A stretch of 64,000 nt of DNA from Verticillium longisporum (lineage: Eukaryota > Ascomycota > Sordariomycetes > Glomerellales > Plectosphaerellaceae). Made by a program: the position numbers and the translations under genes. The stretch covers positions 2,604,001-2,668,000 of the forward strand of contig JAETXT010000002.1 in the NCBI GenBank assembly GCA_019188255.1. The letters run 5' to 3'. How positions within the stretch are numbered: the first letter of the stretch is position 1; the number at the start of each line of letters is the position of its first letter. Positions 47,654 through 61,012 of the stretch are shown here, piece after piece. Under the pieces are notes generated by a model. It was not told the origin of the DNA. It searched no databases and saw nothing but the letters and a program-made list of their open reading frames with translations.

Positions 47654-48164
47654 GGTGAAGGTGAGGTGAGCCAGTCGATGGTCGTGGCCTCGGGCGATTG
47701 ATTCGAGCGGGATTGGCTGGCTGGATGAAGTGATGGATGATGAAGCTCGACACGATACTCCAGAGAAAATCTCAGGATTGTCCAAGCTTCCATGAACACC
47801 AGGTGTGAGCCTAATGCTTCTGGGTGCAATGATGGGAAATGCAACTGTGGGGGTGTCATCAGATCCTGGGGGTAGTGATAACATGCCAATAAACCCCTTC
47901 CATTGGTCACTCGGCCAAACGCCCTCCGTGGCTCCGTGTTCCCCACCTAAAAAATTAGGGAGGCAGAACGGCGAAGAGAAAAAAGTCGATGGTCCCTCCC
48001 CGCCATAAATCTTCCCCTTCTGCAGCATCAAGCTCCTGCGACTGCGACCCCGATCACTCGCAGTTTCCACTTCTTCCAACTCCTTTTACACTCCCAGAAA
48101 AGGCAAGGAAGCCGCCAGCGCCGCATTCACTCCAATTCCTGCAGCGGCTGCACCCAATCTCGCA
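47654..48164. promoter_or_regulatory. Shared divergent promoter between mS26-like gene and NOG2
   Basis: 511 bp separates the two start codons, both for ribosome biogenesis or ribosome proteins, so a bidirectional promoter is likely. A pyrimidine-rich run (TTCCACTTCTTCCAACTCC) precedes NOG2. Inference from position only. Confidence 0.4.
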
Positions 48165-50381
48165 ATGGGTACCCAGAAGAAGGAGGCGAACCGCAAGGTT
48201 CGCGAGGGCAAGGTGGGCGAGTTTGCCAACATCAAGACCAAGGGCGAGAATTTCTACAGGTGAATATCCTCGCCGGAAACTATCATCCCCCACGCCGCCA
48301 TGCTGACAATGCCTCAGGTCTGCCAAGAGAGTCAAGGCCCTGAACATGCTGAAGGATGGCAAACCCACGAGGAACGCCGCCGGAGACATCACCATTGCCG
48401 CCTCCTTCCAGAGCCGGGATGTTCCCAACGCCAGGATAGAACCGAACCGCAAGTGGTTCGGCAACACACGTGTCATCTCCCAGGACAGTCTGAACGCCTT
48501 CAGGACCGCCATGGCCGAGAAGACCTCCGACCCCTACTCAGTCCTCCTCAAGACCAACAAGCTTCCCATGTCGCTCATTCGCGATGAGACCAAGGATGCC
48601 AAGGGTCAGAAGAAGCACCACGCCAAAATGACGATTGAAACATCGTCGTTTGCTGACACCTTTGGTCCCAAGGCCCAGCGCAAGCGAGTCAAGATTGGTG
48701 CCGGTAACCTGGCTGATCTGGCGGATGATGTCGACAAGAGCATGGACACATACGAGGAGCGTCGCGAGCAGGCAAAGCTCCTGAGTGGCAACTCCGGCGA
48801 GGCTGAGGACGAGGCGCATGTTGGCATGTCAATCGAACCCATCTTCAACAAGGGTCAGAGCAAGCGTATCTGGAACGAGCTCTACCGCGTGCTCGACTCG
48901 TCCGACGTCGTCATTCACGTGCTGGATGCGCGCGACCCTCTTGGTACCAGGTGTCTGAGTGTTGAGAAGTACCTCAGAGAAGAGGCGCCGCATAAACATC
49001 TCATCTTTGTCCTGAACAAGACTGATCTCGTCCCTACAACCGTTGCTGTAAGTCATCATTTCTTTTCTCTGTACACACACTCTTTTCCCCAGTGGTCTTG
49101 TCAGGAAGCCAACCGCACTACGGTGCCCGCAATGGATGGTTTGCGTTACACCCTGGGAAAATCAAACGCCGTCTCGCTGTCTTGGCTCTTGGGCCTTGGC
49201 TGATAGTGTCCGTTTTGGAATTTCTATCATGAGATTGGTACTGCTTGACATTGAGTTGAAGTCTGCCGGTACTTGTTACAGCCTTTCGTGGCGGCATTTC
49301 TTAGTAGCTCGAGCGCACATATTTTTCACTTGCTTTACAGTTCTTCTGTTCGACGACAGTCACTGACTAGAAACAGGCTCGTTGGGTCAAGTACTTCTCC
49401 AAGCAGAGGCCAACACTCGCGATGCACTCCAGCATCACGAATCCCTTTGGCAAGGGTAGTCTTATTGAACTGCTTCGTCAATATGCAAAGCTGCACAGCG
49501 ACAGGAAACAAATCTCGGTGGGCCTCATCGGCTACCCAAACGTGGGCAAGAGCAGCATCGTCAACACGCTGAGAAGCAAAAAGGTTGCCACTGTTGCGCC
49601 CATTCCTGGCGAGACCAAGGTCTGGCAGTATATCACTCTGACCAAGAGGATATACCTTATTGACTGCCCGGGTATCGTGCCTCCTTCTCAGACCGACACG
49701 CCAGAGGACATTCTCCTGCGTGGCGTCGTTCGTGTCGAGAACGTCGACAACCCCGAACAGTACATCCCTGGCTTGATGAAGAAGGTGAAGCCGCACCACC
49801 TGGAGAGGACCTACGAGCTCAAGGGCTATGAAAATCACATCCAGTTCTTGGAAATGCTGGCACGGAAGAATGGTCGCTTGCTCCGAAAGGGCGAGCCTGA
49901 CCTGGACGGTGTTGCCAAGATGGTACTGAACGACTTCATGCGGGGCAAGATTCCCTGGTTCACGCCAGCGCCCGTGGAAGAGGATGCTGATGGAAAGGAG
50001 AGCAACGACATCGAGGGCCGAAGTGGAAGACTTGGCGAGATGCCTCTGAAGAGGAAACGGGCGGAAGACGCCGCGAGCGTTCCTGGCACTTCGATGGGGC
50101 CCTCGACGCCGGGAGCTGGCTCGGTTGCTGCAGCTGATGAGGACGATGAGGAGTTTGATGGTTTCGCTTCTGAAGATGATGTCGAGTCGGACGAGAAGGA
50201 TGAAAAGAAGCCGACAGACGCCGAGGGCTCTGATGATGCTGACGACGTCATCTCGCTCGGCGCCTCAAGCGACGACAGCGATGCTGGTAGCAAGGGCACT
50301 AGCCTGAAGACATCAATCGCTTCACAGAGCGAGAGAAGTCTCAGCAGAGGATCCAACACCAAGAGGCGGAAGAGAACTTGA
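48165..50381 (+). CDS. NOG2: Nucleolar GTP-binding protein 2 (60S ribosome assembly GTPase)
   Basis: Nog2/Nug2 binds late nucleolar and nucleoplasmic pre-60S particles and acts before nuclear export. Exons 48165-48259, 48318-49047 and 49377-50381; introns of 58 nt (branch-like GCTGACAAT) and 329 nt. 609 residues. An N-terminal NGP1NT domain ([20 protein letters not shown], then [19 protein letters not shown]) precedes a circularly permuted GTPase with motifs in the order G4 NKTDLVP, G5 [11 protein letters not shown]1 [10 protein letters not shown]2 PGETKVWQ and G3 DCPGIVPP. The C-terminal tail is strongly acidic and Ser-rich with a basic end (NTKRRKRT), a likely nuclear localisation signal. 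The second intron sits exactly before ARWVKYFSK, as the family alignment requires. The frame is intact. The neighbour upstream, head to head, is a mitochondrial ribosomal protein. Confidence 0.95.
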
Positions 50382-52167
50382 GTTCCCTGCCTTGCCGAAG
50401 AGAAGAGGGAGAAGCGAAAACCATGATACCCATCACGATCGGAAATAACGGACCAGCGCTTTGCAGTTTACCATGGATTCGGTGATACCATGAAATCGTC
50501 TGATGCCTTGTGTTGACCTGCTTGCGTCGACGTCGATTTGCTCTTTGATCGTGACCAAGACCGAGTCAACCGGGTTAGTTCGCCTCGGCGAGGCACAATC
50601 CAGTCGCTGGGAATACGAACTCGTAAAGAGCCTCCTACTAGATGCCCGCCTCCCGTGAACGATGCCGCCTCACCCGGGTAGGCCGGTTCGGCTACGACGG
50701 TTGTCCCTCCACCTAGTGCCCCGCAACCCCGGTTCTGTGCTGATCGAGACGTTCAACCCAGATGATCTTCACTTGGGTTGGTTTAGGTCAACGCCATAAC
50801 CTCGACGGCTTTCGTACCAGCTCAGCCTAGATAGTCCGGATCAGGCAGTAACAGTGGATGACAGCATGCATGTTCGAAAAAAGAAAAAAGTGTACCGTGC
50901 TTCCATCGGTCTTCTCCACGAAAGCAAGTATGACAACATCCACTTACAATATCGAGTAACAAAAACCCCCCATCTGACAGATGATGCCTCATCCGGCGGT
51001 CGTCAGCGGACCTTCAGGCTCTGCAAACCTCTCCGAGTCGCGCGTCTCCGACACGATCTGCTGGCGCACTTTTTTTCATTCTCAATACGAGCCACTAACA
51101 ATTATGCGAAGGAAAGCTAAATTGTCGGCGCCCTACCGACCTACCGTTCAACGTCATCTGACACTCACGCTCGAATTCCCGTCACGTCCAGCGATTTGAG
51201 TTTCTGGACGGGCGTGACAGGCACCCTTGCACCCCACGATGCCCAAAGAAAATACTTCGCGACAGGACCAACGCCTTGGGCCCCAGTTTTTGTTTTCAGT
51301 TGCTTGTCGGCCCTAACGGCGAATCCCCGCCCAGTCTTCACGTCAGACTTGCGCTGGCGAGTGATGGTGGGTAGGTGCCAGCCACGCAGTGCTCTTATTG
51401 GGACTGCCGAGAGAGTTGACTGTGATCGATATTGGTGTCTCTGTCCACAACGCACTCACTTTGACTGCGCCTCCGAAAAGACTGGTTTAAAGCAATGTCA
51501 CGGGTGACCAAATCGTCCATGGCAGGGATGAACAACAGCTCGTGAAGGTTCTCGATCAACGTTAATCACCGTAATTCACCGTCCACCAAGATCAAAACCT
51601 TATGCTGGGAAAGCCCATAGAGTCACATCATCAGCCTCCGCAGTGGAGATGCCAACGGCCCATCGGCACGTCGTCTTTGTCCTGGAGTCGATCACCCCAC
51701 CCTGACCTCATGTGGGTTTCCTAGTCAACAGGCTCAACGTCGCAAAAGCCCGAATCGCAACGCTCTCAGCAGCAACTAGACTGATGGCTGTGAGGCGGTG
51801 TTGGTGCCTCACGACTGGAAGCTCCCAAAACAGTGGTCATCAGCGTCACATTGCTCCGCAGGTGACGTGGTATTTGCTCGATACGGCGTCGTCGAGAGCG
51901 TTGATTTGTGTTCTCTGTTTCCAAGTATAGCATCCATGGGTTTCAACGACCGTGAGGTAGGAAGGGAGTACGAGATCCATCCTGGTTGCCATGGTGCTGG
52001 CGTTGCGCCGGTCATGACATCTATATAAGAGATAAAAACCTCCCTCATTTGGCATTCTTGAGACACTCTATTACCTTCTCATCACCTCTAAAGATTCTTT
52101 GAACAGCCATACAACCATCAGCCCGTACCTCTCTCGTACCTCTCTGTTCATCAATTCATAAATCAAC
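50382..52167. other. Long intergenic region upstream of the But2-domain gene
   Basis: 1.8 kb with only short frames on both strands, none protein-like. No tRNA or repeat structure found. The part next to 52168 contains a TATA-like element (see separate entry) and a CT-rich leader. Confidence 0.45.
52021..52030 (+). promoter_or_regulatory. TATA-like box of the But2-domain gene
   Basis: CTATATAAGA lies about 140 bp upstream of the ATG at 52168, a plausible spacing for a fungal TATA element with a 5' UTR of about 100 bp. The CT-rich leader follows (ACCTCTCTCGTACCTCTCTG). Confidence 0.5.
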
Positions 52168-53302
52168 ATGAGATACACACTCGCTTCGCTGGCCTCGCTG
52201 GCCGCCGCCGCCCAGGCCCTTGCCCCTCGTGGCGAACAGTGCTCTTTCCACCTCAAGGCGGCCGGTTCAGCGTCTGGCAATATTGGCCAGCTCAGTAGTG
52301 GCCAGGCCAGGATCGGCCTCAGCCCGGCAACCTTCAAATTGGACGGTGACACAGCCTGGGACTCCCAAGGCCGCGGGTGCTGGTGGACTCGTATGTTCAC
52401 ATGTTCCCCTTCAATGATACTTCTGCTAATGTTTCGAAGCCCCCACAAAGCTTCTCCAGTGCGACGTGGGCCAGATACCCGAGAAGGGTTGGAAGTTCGA
52501 GTGTGACGGTTCCGTCTCGTTCAATGGCCAGAAGGAATTCTACCAGTGTGACGCCGATAATGGCCAGTACAACATCTACCTCCTCAACGGTCAGGGCAAG
52601 GACTGCGCCAAGGTGACGCTCACCTCTGATGGCTGCACGCCCGAATGCCCCAAGCCAAAGACCACCGGAGCCCAGCCGACCTGCCCTCCCAAAGAGACTG
52701 TCACCGTGACTCAGCAGCAGCCCCCCAAGACCATCACGGTGACCCAGGTCATCACGAGCGTCGTCACCCAAGGCTGCCCGACCCCGACGCCTCCCCAGCA
52801 GCCTCAGCCCCCCAAGTCGTGCCCGACCAACCTCTCCGGCCCCTACGAGTTCCCCCACCTGATCATCCCCGTCGACAGCTCCAACCCCGACAAGGCCGCC
52901 GGCACGTCGTACAACGGCCAGGCCGACTCCAAGATCTCGTCCATCTTCAACTTCGACATTCCCGGAAGCTACAAGGGCAAGACGTGCAGCCTCGTCTTCC
53001 TGTTCCCTAAGAAGGAGAACCTCGAGACGTCCGACTGGAAGCTCAGCGGCTCGGGCGAGGTCGTGTTCTCCAAGCTCAAGGGCGTCGCCAATCAGAAGAC
53101 GACGGCGAACAACGCACCCGCCGTCGAGTCGGAGCTGAAGACGGTCCAGATCGTGCCCGGTAACGGGTACTCGATCGCCACCTTTGACTGTCCTGCTGGC
53201 AACGCTGTCAGCTTCCAGATGAAGAGCAAGGGCGACACCTCGCTCTGGTTCTTCGAGGACTACAACCCCTCGCCTCTGGGTCTGTACATCACCGTCTGCT
53301 AA
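52168..53302 (+). CDS. Secreted protein with But2 C-terminal domain
   Basis: Secreted or cell-wall protein of the fungal But2-domain family, role unknown. Two exons, 52168-52390 and 52440-53302, split by a 49 nt GT-AG intron with TGCTAAT branch-like sequence; 361 residues. Signal peptide MRYTLASLASLAAAAQALA. N-terminal domain (CSFHLKAAGSASGNIGQLSS, QCDVGQ, FECDGSVSFNG, FYQCD) has four or more Cys, fitting a compact disulphide-bonded module. A Pro/Thr/Gln-rich linker (TVTVTQQQPPKTITVTQV) joins it to the But2 domain, which starts near CPTNLSGPYEFPHLI and ends FFEDYNPSPLGLYITVC at the very C-terminus, as usual for this family. Intact frame and no sign of repeat-induced mutation. Single gene beside the AT-rich element C. 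Confidence 0.88.
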
Positions 53303-54059
53303 GGGCAGCACAAGAACTTACAGTATGATAATAATAACATGAGTGTTTGCGATGATGGATGATAATGGTTATAATGGATGGAAGAGCCGGACACTATGGT
53401 ACATAGCATTTAATGATACACTCCTTAATCTAATCATTGCCACACATGGCCTGGCTATCAATGGAATACCTGAGTGCATATTGCAATCCCAGAACAATAC
53501 GACATGTACGCGACCTGGTCTCTATGTGTCTGAATACCTTACTCGGGGGACTATGCACATATTGCTGCTAGAGGCGTTGTGGGTAAGTAGCTGGGTAGTT
53601 CAGGATCGTGCATGCCAGACGAGGAAGACAAGTCGACACGGTGAACCATGCATCATCATGGTGCCAGGGGATATCGGTGACATCTACTTAATTAACCCTT
53701 AGGCACATGTACAAGCATTAGTCCCATTATAAGGTTGGCGCCACTGTAGTTTGTTTCTAACCCAAACTTCGAAAGGAGCGTCAAGAAGCTACCTAGTTTG
53801 AGATGCAGGGACGGAACAAACACAGCAACAGTAAATGGTAGGGAAGCCTGACTCATCAGCCTTGCCATTCACCAACAGCTAAACAGTTGGAATTCGTGTC
53901 TACAAACACTTTGTTTGGCAAAGCTTAGAGGTTGCCTAGGTCAGGTACCTTTGTAAGTAACCTATGACTTCATGCTTGCTTTCTACGCTTTCTATTTGAA
54001 AGAGAGCCTAATGCAAGATAGCTGCTCAATGCTCTTAGTTCTTGACTCCAATATATTTG
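53303..54059. other. Intergenic, 3' flank of the But2-domain gene
   Basis: About 760 bp, AT-richer than the coding DNA but with normal CpA and TpG. A 119-codon open frame at 53343-53702 lacks protein character and lies in the expected 3' UTR. Confidence 0.45.
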
Positions 54060-54105
54060 CCTGCGATGAAGAGTTTCTCGTTAACCCTAGGGAAATAGTC
54101 CCGCC

Positions 54106-54319
54106 TATTAAGGATTCTTATATAACGAGTAAAGGGGTCAACTATTAATCTCTTAGGGGTCTCTAGGAAGATAGAATAATCGATACCCTTCTCTAAATCT
54201 TAGTCTATTAACCTTTCTTATAACTATTCCCTTATTACGCTTAGTCCTCTCTTCTTAATTCCTACGATTAAATAATAAGTAATCCCCTATTAGTCTTATA
54301 CCTCCTTTAAATCCTAATA
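54106..54319 (-). repeat. 3' LTR of gypsy element C
   Basis: 214 bp direct repeat of 61013-61226. Confidence 0.94.
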
Positions 54320-55556
54320 TAATGCCCTATCTCTCTCTTTACTTTATCCTAAAATATAATATAATATTTAAATTAAAGGTCCCTATTAAGTTCTAAATAG
54401 TTCTCTCTTAGGCTATTTAGTATTATCTAGTCTAATAATATTTATATATTCTAGGTTTCTATTTAATTCTTAAATATCTATTTTAATAAATATTTCTTAT
54501 TAATTAATTAAGGTTTCTAAGTTAATTCTTTATTATCTAATAGCTATAATTTAATACTTCTATATATTTTTCTTCTTATTTTAATTCTATTTCTTATTCT
54601 TCTATTATTCTTATTTAATAATTTAATAATTCTCTTCTATAATTAAATTAATAAATAATAGCTTATTAATATAATCTTATTATTCTAATATTCTTCTATT
54701 CTCTTTCTTTATCTTAATTCTATTTAATTATTTTTATATTATTCTATTCTTAAATAGTAATTTAATAGGCTTCTTCTATAATTAATTAATAATTATTTAC
54801 TTTTTAATATAGATTTATTAATCTATTATTCTTTATTCTTTCCTTTTTTATTATTTAGATTTAATAAATAATTATTATTCTAAGGTAGTTTATTATAGGT
54901 TTCTAATATATCTATAGGAGGATTTTCTAATTATTATTTCTATCTTTTCTTCTTCTTTAATAATAATAATAATAATAATAATATTCCTTTCCTCTTTAAT
55001 ATTACTTTTATATCTTTTATAATAATCCTTTAATAATTAGTTATTATATAATTATTAATTAAATATAATTCTTAGATCGATTCCGGTTTTCTAATTCTTT
55101 AATAAGAATAATTTATAAATCTATTAATATCTATTTATTAATTACCTATTAATTAAAAGTAATAATACTATTATTTAAATAATTTCCTATTTATAAATTA
55201 CTTTTAATATTTCTTTTATAGTTTAATAGCTAATTAGCTATAGAATAATAGCTCCTCTTCCTCTTAACCCTTACTAGGAGCCTAGATAGGCATACTCTAT
55301 TAGAGACCTATTATACTTCTATTATTACGATTATATATATAAGTAGTTTAATCTTATTATAAGTAGGGAATACCTTTATTATAAGGAGGATATTAATAAA
55401 TAAGCTATTATCTAGCTATTAATTATTAGCTAATCGTTTATATAGCTAATTCTATTAAATGCTCCTATTATAGAGTAGCCTAGGGAAGTAAGCTATATTT
55501 CGCTATAAGTTACCCCCCTTTTATTTCCCTATTATCTAATAGCTAATCCCCTATAG

Positions 55557-56033
55557 GTACCTATTAAGTATTAGGCTACTATATATACCCTTAAGTTAGC
55601 TATTAAGGCTATAGCTAAGAATAGCTATATTAATATCTGTAAAGTAAATAATACTTACTAGCTAGGTATCTATTATCTAAGTATTAATAGATTTCTTTTA
55701 ATTAATTTCGATATAGCTAAGATTATTAGCTAGAAGGCCCTCTAAAAGGGTAAAAACGATAAAGCGCTAAGTACTAAGAAGCGGGCTATTATTAATTAAT
55801 AGGAGGCTAGCGAGTACTCTATTCGCTATTTCGCTATTACTAATCGCCTCGCCTAGGCTATTAAGCGTTCCGCTATTATTACTAAGGTCTCCGCTATTAC
55901 TTTATAATAGATTACTAGCTCTCTCGCTAAGCTAGTTACTATTTAGTCCGAGATCTAGGAAAATTATACCCTAATTATAAATCGTTTATTAATTACTTAT
56001 TATTCGCCTATTAATCGTTTACTAGAATTATAA
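55557..56033 (+). pseudogene. Antisense 156-codon relic frame in element C
   Basis: Third copy of the frame described at 19829-20305 and 31320-31796, same length and position, with stops explainable by C-to-T or G-to-A change. Function unknown. Confidence 0.4.
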
Positions 56034-56229
56034 TATTCTTATTAATATTATTAATAATAAGGAAGATAATAAGAATTAAAAAAGTAATAGTAAAATTATA
56101 GCTTAAGAACTATTAATAGTCTATTAATATTCCTTTATTATTTAGTTTTTTCTTTTATTTTCTTTTTTTTTTCTTTTTTATTATTCTCCTTTAAGAGTAG
56201 GGCTAGGGGCTAGATTACCCCCTAAATAT

Positions 56230-59200
56230 TAATTAAATTACTATTAATCCACTATTAGTCTTTCTTATAATTATTTATATATTTTAATAAGGTTATCTAT
56301 TATATTTCGCTATAATTCCTATAAATTCTTACTTTCTAAGTATCCTTCCTATTTAATAAGGTACTATTAATTATATAATAGTCCCTTATAATTAACTATT
56401 CTCTTAATTATATATACGTCTTCTATTCCTATAGCTAATAGTACTTTATTAATCTATAGCTAAAGTAGTAATTAGTTTTCTCTACCTTTCTAATTTTCTA
56501 AATATAATATATAGAATATATTATATATTTTATAGCTAGGGGGTAGCTATAGCCTATATACTAGACTATAATTACCTATCTTCTTAGTAATTCTAAATAG
56601 TCCGAGGTATTTATTGGATAGCTTCTTACTAAGTCTTTACTATTTAATCGTTCTCGTAGAGAAGAGAACTAGGTCTCCTACTTTATATTCTTTCCGAATT
56701 CTTCCTTAATTATAATAGTAGGCCTAGTACCTATTATTAGTCTTTAAGAGTCTATAGATTATCTTTCTCTTAGTTATCTACTAGGCTACTTATAGTTCTA
56801 TTATCTCTAAGTTCCTTTATCGTTATATAGCTTAGCCTAGGTCCCCTAGTCCGGCTAGGTTATATCCTATTAATACTTCTATTAATAATTACTAGATTAT
56901 TATATAGAATAATATATTATATATAAATTCTATTATAGGGAGTAGGGAAATCTAATCTATTTATTTATAATTATAGAATATTCTAAGGTAATATTCTAGG
57001 TTCTAATTCTATTATTCTATTTAGCTATTAATCTATAAATAGAAGGCTATTAAGAATCGTCTCTTTATTCCTATTATTTTATATAAAATCGTCTAAAATT
57101 TATTAATAAATAATAACCCTCTATCCGAGATTATACCTTTTAAGAGGCTATATTTCTTAAATATATAGTCCTATAATATAGTTATTAAACTAGCTATTAT
57201 AAATCTATTATTAATTAATATATATATAGTATACTTTATAAAGCGGTCTATAATAATTAATATAATATCTTATTTACTAATCTTAGGGAGTCCTATAATA
57301 AAGTCTATAAATATTTCTTTAAAGGGACTATTAAATAATAATAGGTTACTTAATTAGCTATATAGCTTATAGTATTAGGGTTTTATTATCTAATATATTA
57401 AATATATAGGGATATATTCCTTAATATCTTTAATTAAGTTATTCTAGAAGTATATATTTTTAAGCTAGGTAATAGTCTTCTTAACTCCTTAGTACCCTAT
57501 TATTAGGCTATTATAAGCTTATTATAGGATTTTATTTCTAAGAGCTTTATTTTATAGAATAAAGATCTTATTCTTAAAAGTTAATAGGCTATTTACTTCT
57601 ATTTATTAATTGGGTAGCCTTTACTCCTTTCTTATTCTATAAAAGGTATTATTTCCCTAGGCTTCTAGGATAGTTTCTTTAATAGGTCTATTATCTAGCT
57701 ATTAATCTATTATAATAATAGCTTTAATAATATTAAGGAATCGTTTTATCTATAATAGTAAATAATATACCTTCGCTTACTCCTATTCTCCCTAACTTAG
57801 CTTATAGTTAAGCTTCCTAGAGAGGCTATCCGCTAGGTTCCTATTACTTACTTAGTATTCGATAGTAAAATCGAACTCTAATAGCGTTTATAACTATTTT
57901 CCCTATTATCTTAAGATCTTCGGCTTTTCTATAAGATATTTATAATTAAAGTAATTAATTAGGACTTTAATTATTAATCTATTATAGGTAAAGTATTATC
58001 TCTATATTTTAAAAGACTCTATAATTACTATTATTTCTACTTCTAATATATTATATTATAGCTTTATACTTTTAAGCTTTTTTAAAAAGTATATAATTAA
58101 TTTCTAGCTATTATTCTCTAATTAAAATAGGATTATTCTAATTATAAAGTTTAATATATTAAGCTTAATTCTCGTTTTTAATCTATTATCGAAGTATTAG
58201 AGGATAGGAGCCCTCGTAAATATAAACTTTAGTTTTTAGAAGGCTATTAAGTTAATAGTATTTAGCTAGAAGTCTATTATTAATTATTTAATATTCTTAT
58301 TAATTAAAGGGGCTATAATTTTCGAATAGTTCTTAATAAAATGCTTATAAAAGCCTATAAACTTAAGGAATCCTTAAAGGTCTTTTAGGGATTAGGGGGT
58401 TAGCTAGTCCTTTATTATAGTAATTTATTCTTCTATAATATATATATTTATAAAGGAGATTATAAACCCTAGAAACTCTATTATTATTATATTAAAGTTA
58501 TATTTTTCTAGATTTATATAGAGGTTCTATTCTTAAAGTCTTCTAAATATTATTCTAATATTCTATTAATATTCTTCTAATATTATTAAATATATTAAGA
58601 TATTATTTATATAAACGATATATATTATATCTATAAAGCTAATTAATACTTTATTAATATATATTTAGAAAGTAGCTAGTACGTTTATAAGGCTAAATAA
58701 TATAATAAGGTATTCGAAGTAACTATATTTTATTCTAAATACCGTTTTCTACTCGTCCCCTATTTTAATATATAATCGGTAATAAGTATCTTTTAAATCT
58801 AATTTCGTAAATAACCTAGCTATTATTAATTAATTAAATAGTTTATAGATAAATAGGAGAATAATATAGTCTTTCTTCGTAATTTTATTAAATCCCTTAT
58901 AATTAATATATATCCTAAGTTTATTACCCTTCTTTAGGATAAATAATATAAGGATATTAATAGGGCTAATAGAGTATCTAATTTATCCCTTTTTTAATAA
59001 ATCGTTTATATATTCCTTTAATATTTCTAATTCCTTTTCTATTAAAGTATAGATAGATCTAAAGAATAGTTTCTTTCTATCCTTAAGTTCTATTAAATAA
59101 TCCTATTAATAATATTATAATAGGGTTATTATTTATTTAATATTAACTATATCCCTAAATTTATAATATTCTATTAAGATTATAGTAAATAGCTTATTTC

Positions 59201-60910
59201 TCTTATTATACTCTTATAAGGGTATTATAGAAGGAGCCTATATATTCTATAATATAATTAAAGCTATTATTAGGGATTAATAGATTATATTCCTAATTTA
59301 TTTTCTTATTAATATAATTCTAATATTTTATTTCTTAATAGAATATCTCTAATAGCTCTATAATTAATTATTTATTAGCTATATTTAAGCTAGCTAGAAT
59401 CTTCTTAAGATAATATTATACCTATTTATAATATTATCTACTATTATATATTCTATTATTATTATATACTTTATCCTAGAATTATCTATTATTCGGCTAA
59501 TAATCCTCTTTTTATTATAAATATTTATCTCCCTATTTCGGAATACTTTACCTAGCTTACCTTACTTTTCCCCTAACTATTCTCTAGCTTCCTTTAGGAG
59601 GTCGCTATTAATAATATTAATATTAGCTCCTCTATCTAATATTACTTCTCCTTTAACCTAACTATTATTAATATATAGTTTAATAGTTACTTTATATTAT
59701 TTTAGTCTTAGGAATAATAATTCTTCCTATTAAAGGTCTCCTATTATTCTTCCCCTAAGTAGTTCGTAGTTTATTATTAAATACTATTTATATAATTTAT
59801 ATATATAGCTTTATTTTCTATAATTTATATATAATACTTCTAAATAGCTATTAATATAATATCTATATTTATTATAATTATAGTATTTAATATTATTTAA
59901 GGCCTTAGGCCTTCTTCTATCTATCTATTATTATTCTATTATTAATTTATAAAGTATAATAGATTAGTTTAACTAGCTATTTAGTTTTTAATTATCTCTT
60001 CTTTATAATTATTTATCAGCTATTCTTCTATAGGTCTTATTTTAGGTCTATTATAAATTATCTTAGCTTCTCTCTTTATTATCTTAGTATTATTTTAGGC
60101 TTCTCTTAATCTATAATAGGGTCTCTACCCTCTTAGCTATTCTATTTAGCTCTATTCTTATATAGGGAATTCCCTAAGCTATAATCTATTATATAAGATC
60201 TAGGTTAAGTTTCGTAAATAAAAGTATTACTCTATAGATCTATAATAGGGGTTTAAGTAGCTCTATTTCTAAATTATCGTAAATATTTATAAAATCTTAA
60301 TATTTCTAATTAAAAGCTTAAAACTATTAATCCTATTTATATAGTTTAATAATTATTTAGAGTATTTAGATATTATTATTATCTATATTATTCTTTAGCT
60401 AAGCCCCTATTACTCTCTAAATAATTTTATAGATAGATTTATATTCTATCTATATATATAATATCTATTTCCACTATAAAGTATTAATAAAGTAATTATT
60501 TATATATATAATTTTATCGATATCTTTATAGAAATTCTTCTTATCGAGCTAGAATTATATATTAAAGCTAAATAAGAAAGTATTAAGTTCTAATTAGGAT
60601 ATCCCTTTATATTAAATAGCTAATAATTATATTTTTATAAAGGGTATACTTTATAGTTCTTTATAGAATATTATTCTAAATATTAATATTAATTTATTAA
60701 TTATTCTTAATAATAGGCTTATTAAGTCTCCCTTTTAGAATATAGTTAATTCTTTATATTTCCTTTTCCTTATAAGTTTATATTATTCTTCCTTTAATTA
60801 TCGATCTAATTCCTTATTTATAATTAATAATAAATTATTAAGTATATTATTCTTAATATTTTATCTTTATTCTATATTAAGTTTTAATTATATTAATTCT
60901 TTAATATTCT
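56230..60910 (-). pseudogene. Decayed gag-pol of gypsy element C
   Basis: Same domain order as A and B on the minus strand: chromodomain about 56340-56460, integrase about 56850-57650, RNase H about 57780-58200, RT about 58350-59100 with catalytic motif reading Y-I-N-N (58602-58613), protease and gag beyond. No intact frame. The uninterrupted stretches at 57001-57020 and 58765-58775 are the empty sites of the pogo and copia insertions. Confidence 0.8.
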
Positions 60911-61012
60911 CTATCTATTATCCTATAATAGCCTATCTTCTAGTATTCTATATATCTCTAATCGATATATTATCCTAATAATTATTACTCCTTAAAAGTA
61001 GATCGATTATTA

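Noticed and set aside
46593..47669. 358-codon plus-strand open frame
   Set aside because: Low-complexity Gly/Arg/Val-rich shadow of the mS26-like gene on the minus strand in very GC-rich DNA.
50670..50720. Possible tRNA B-box-like GGTTCGGCTACG
   Set aside because: No matching A-box, acceptor stem or anticodon arm could be folded around it.
50400..52100. Several frames of 70-100 codons
   Set aside because: Overlap on both strands, with no domain, signal peptide or splice support.
52397..53311. 304-codon minus-strand open frame
   Set aside because: Shadow of the But2-domain gene, whose signal peptide, intron and terminal motif are clear.
53343..53702. 119-codon open frame after the But2-domain gene
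   Set aside because: Lies in the expected 3' UTR, has no protein-like pattern and no promoter or splice context.
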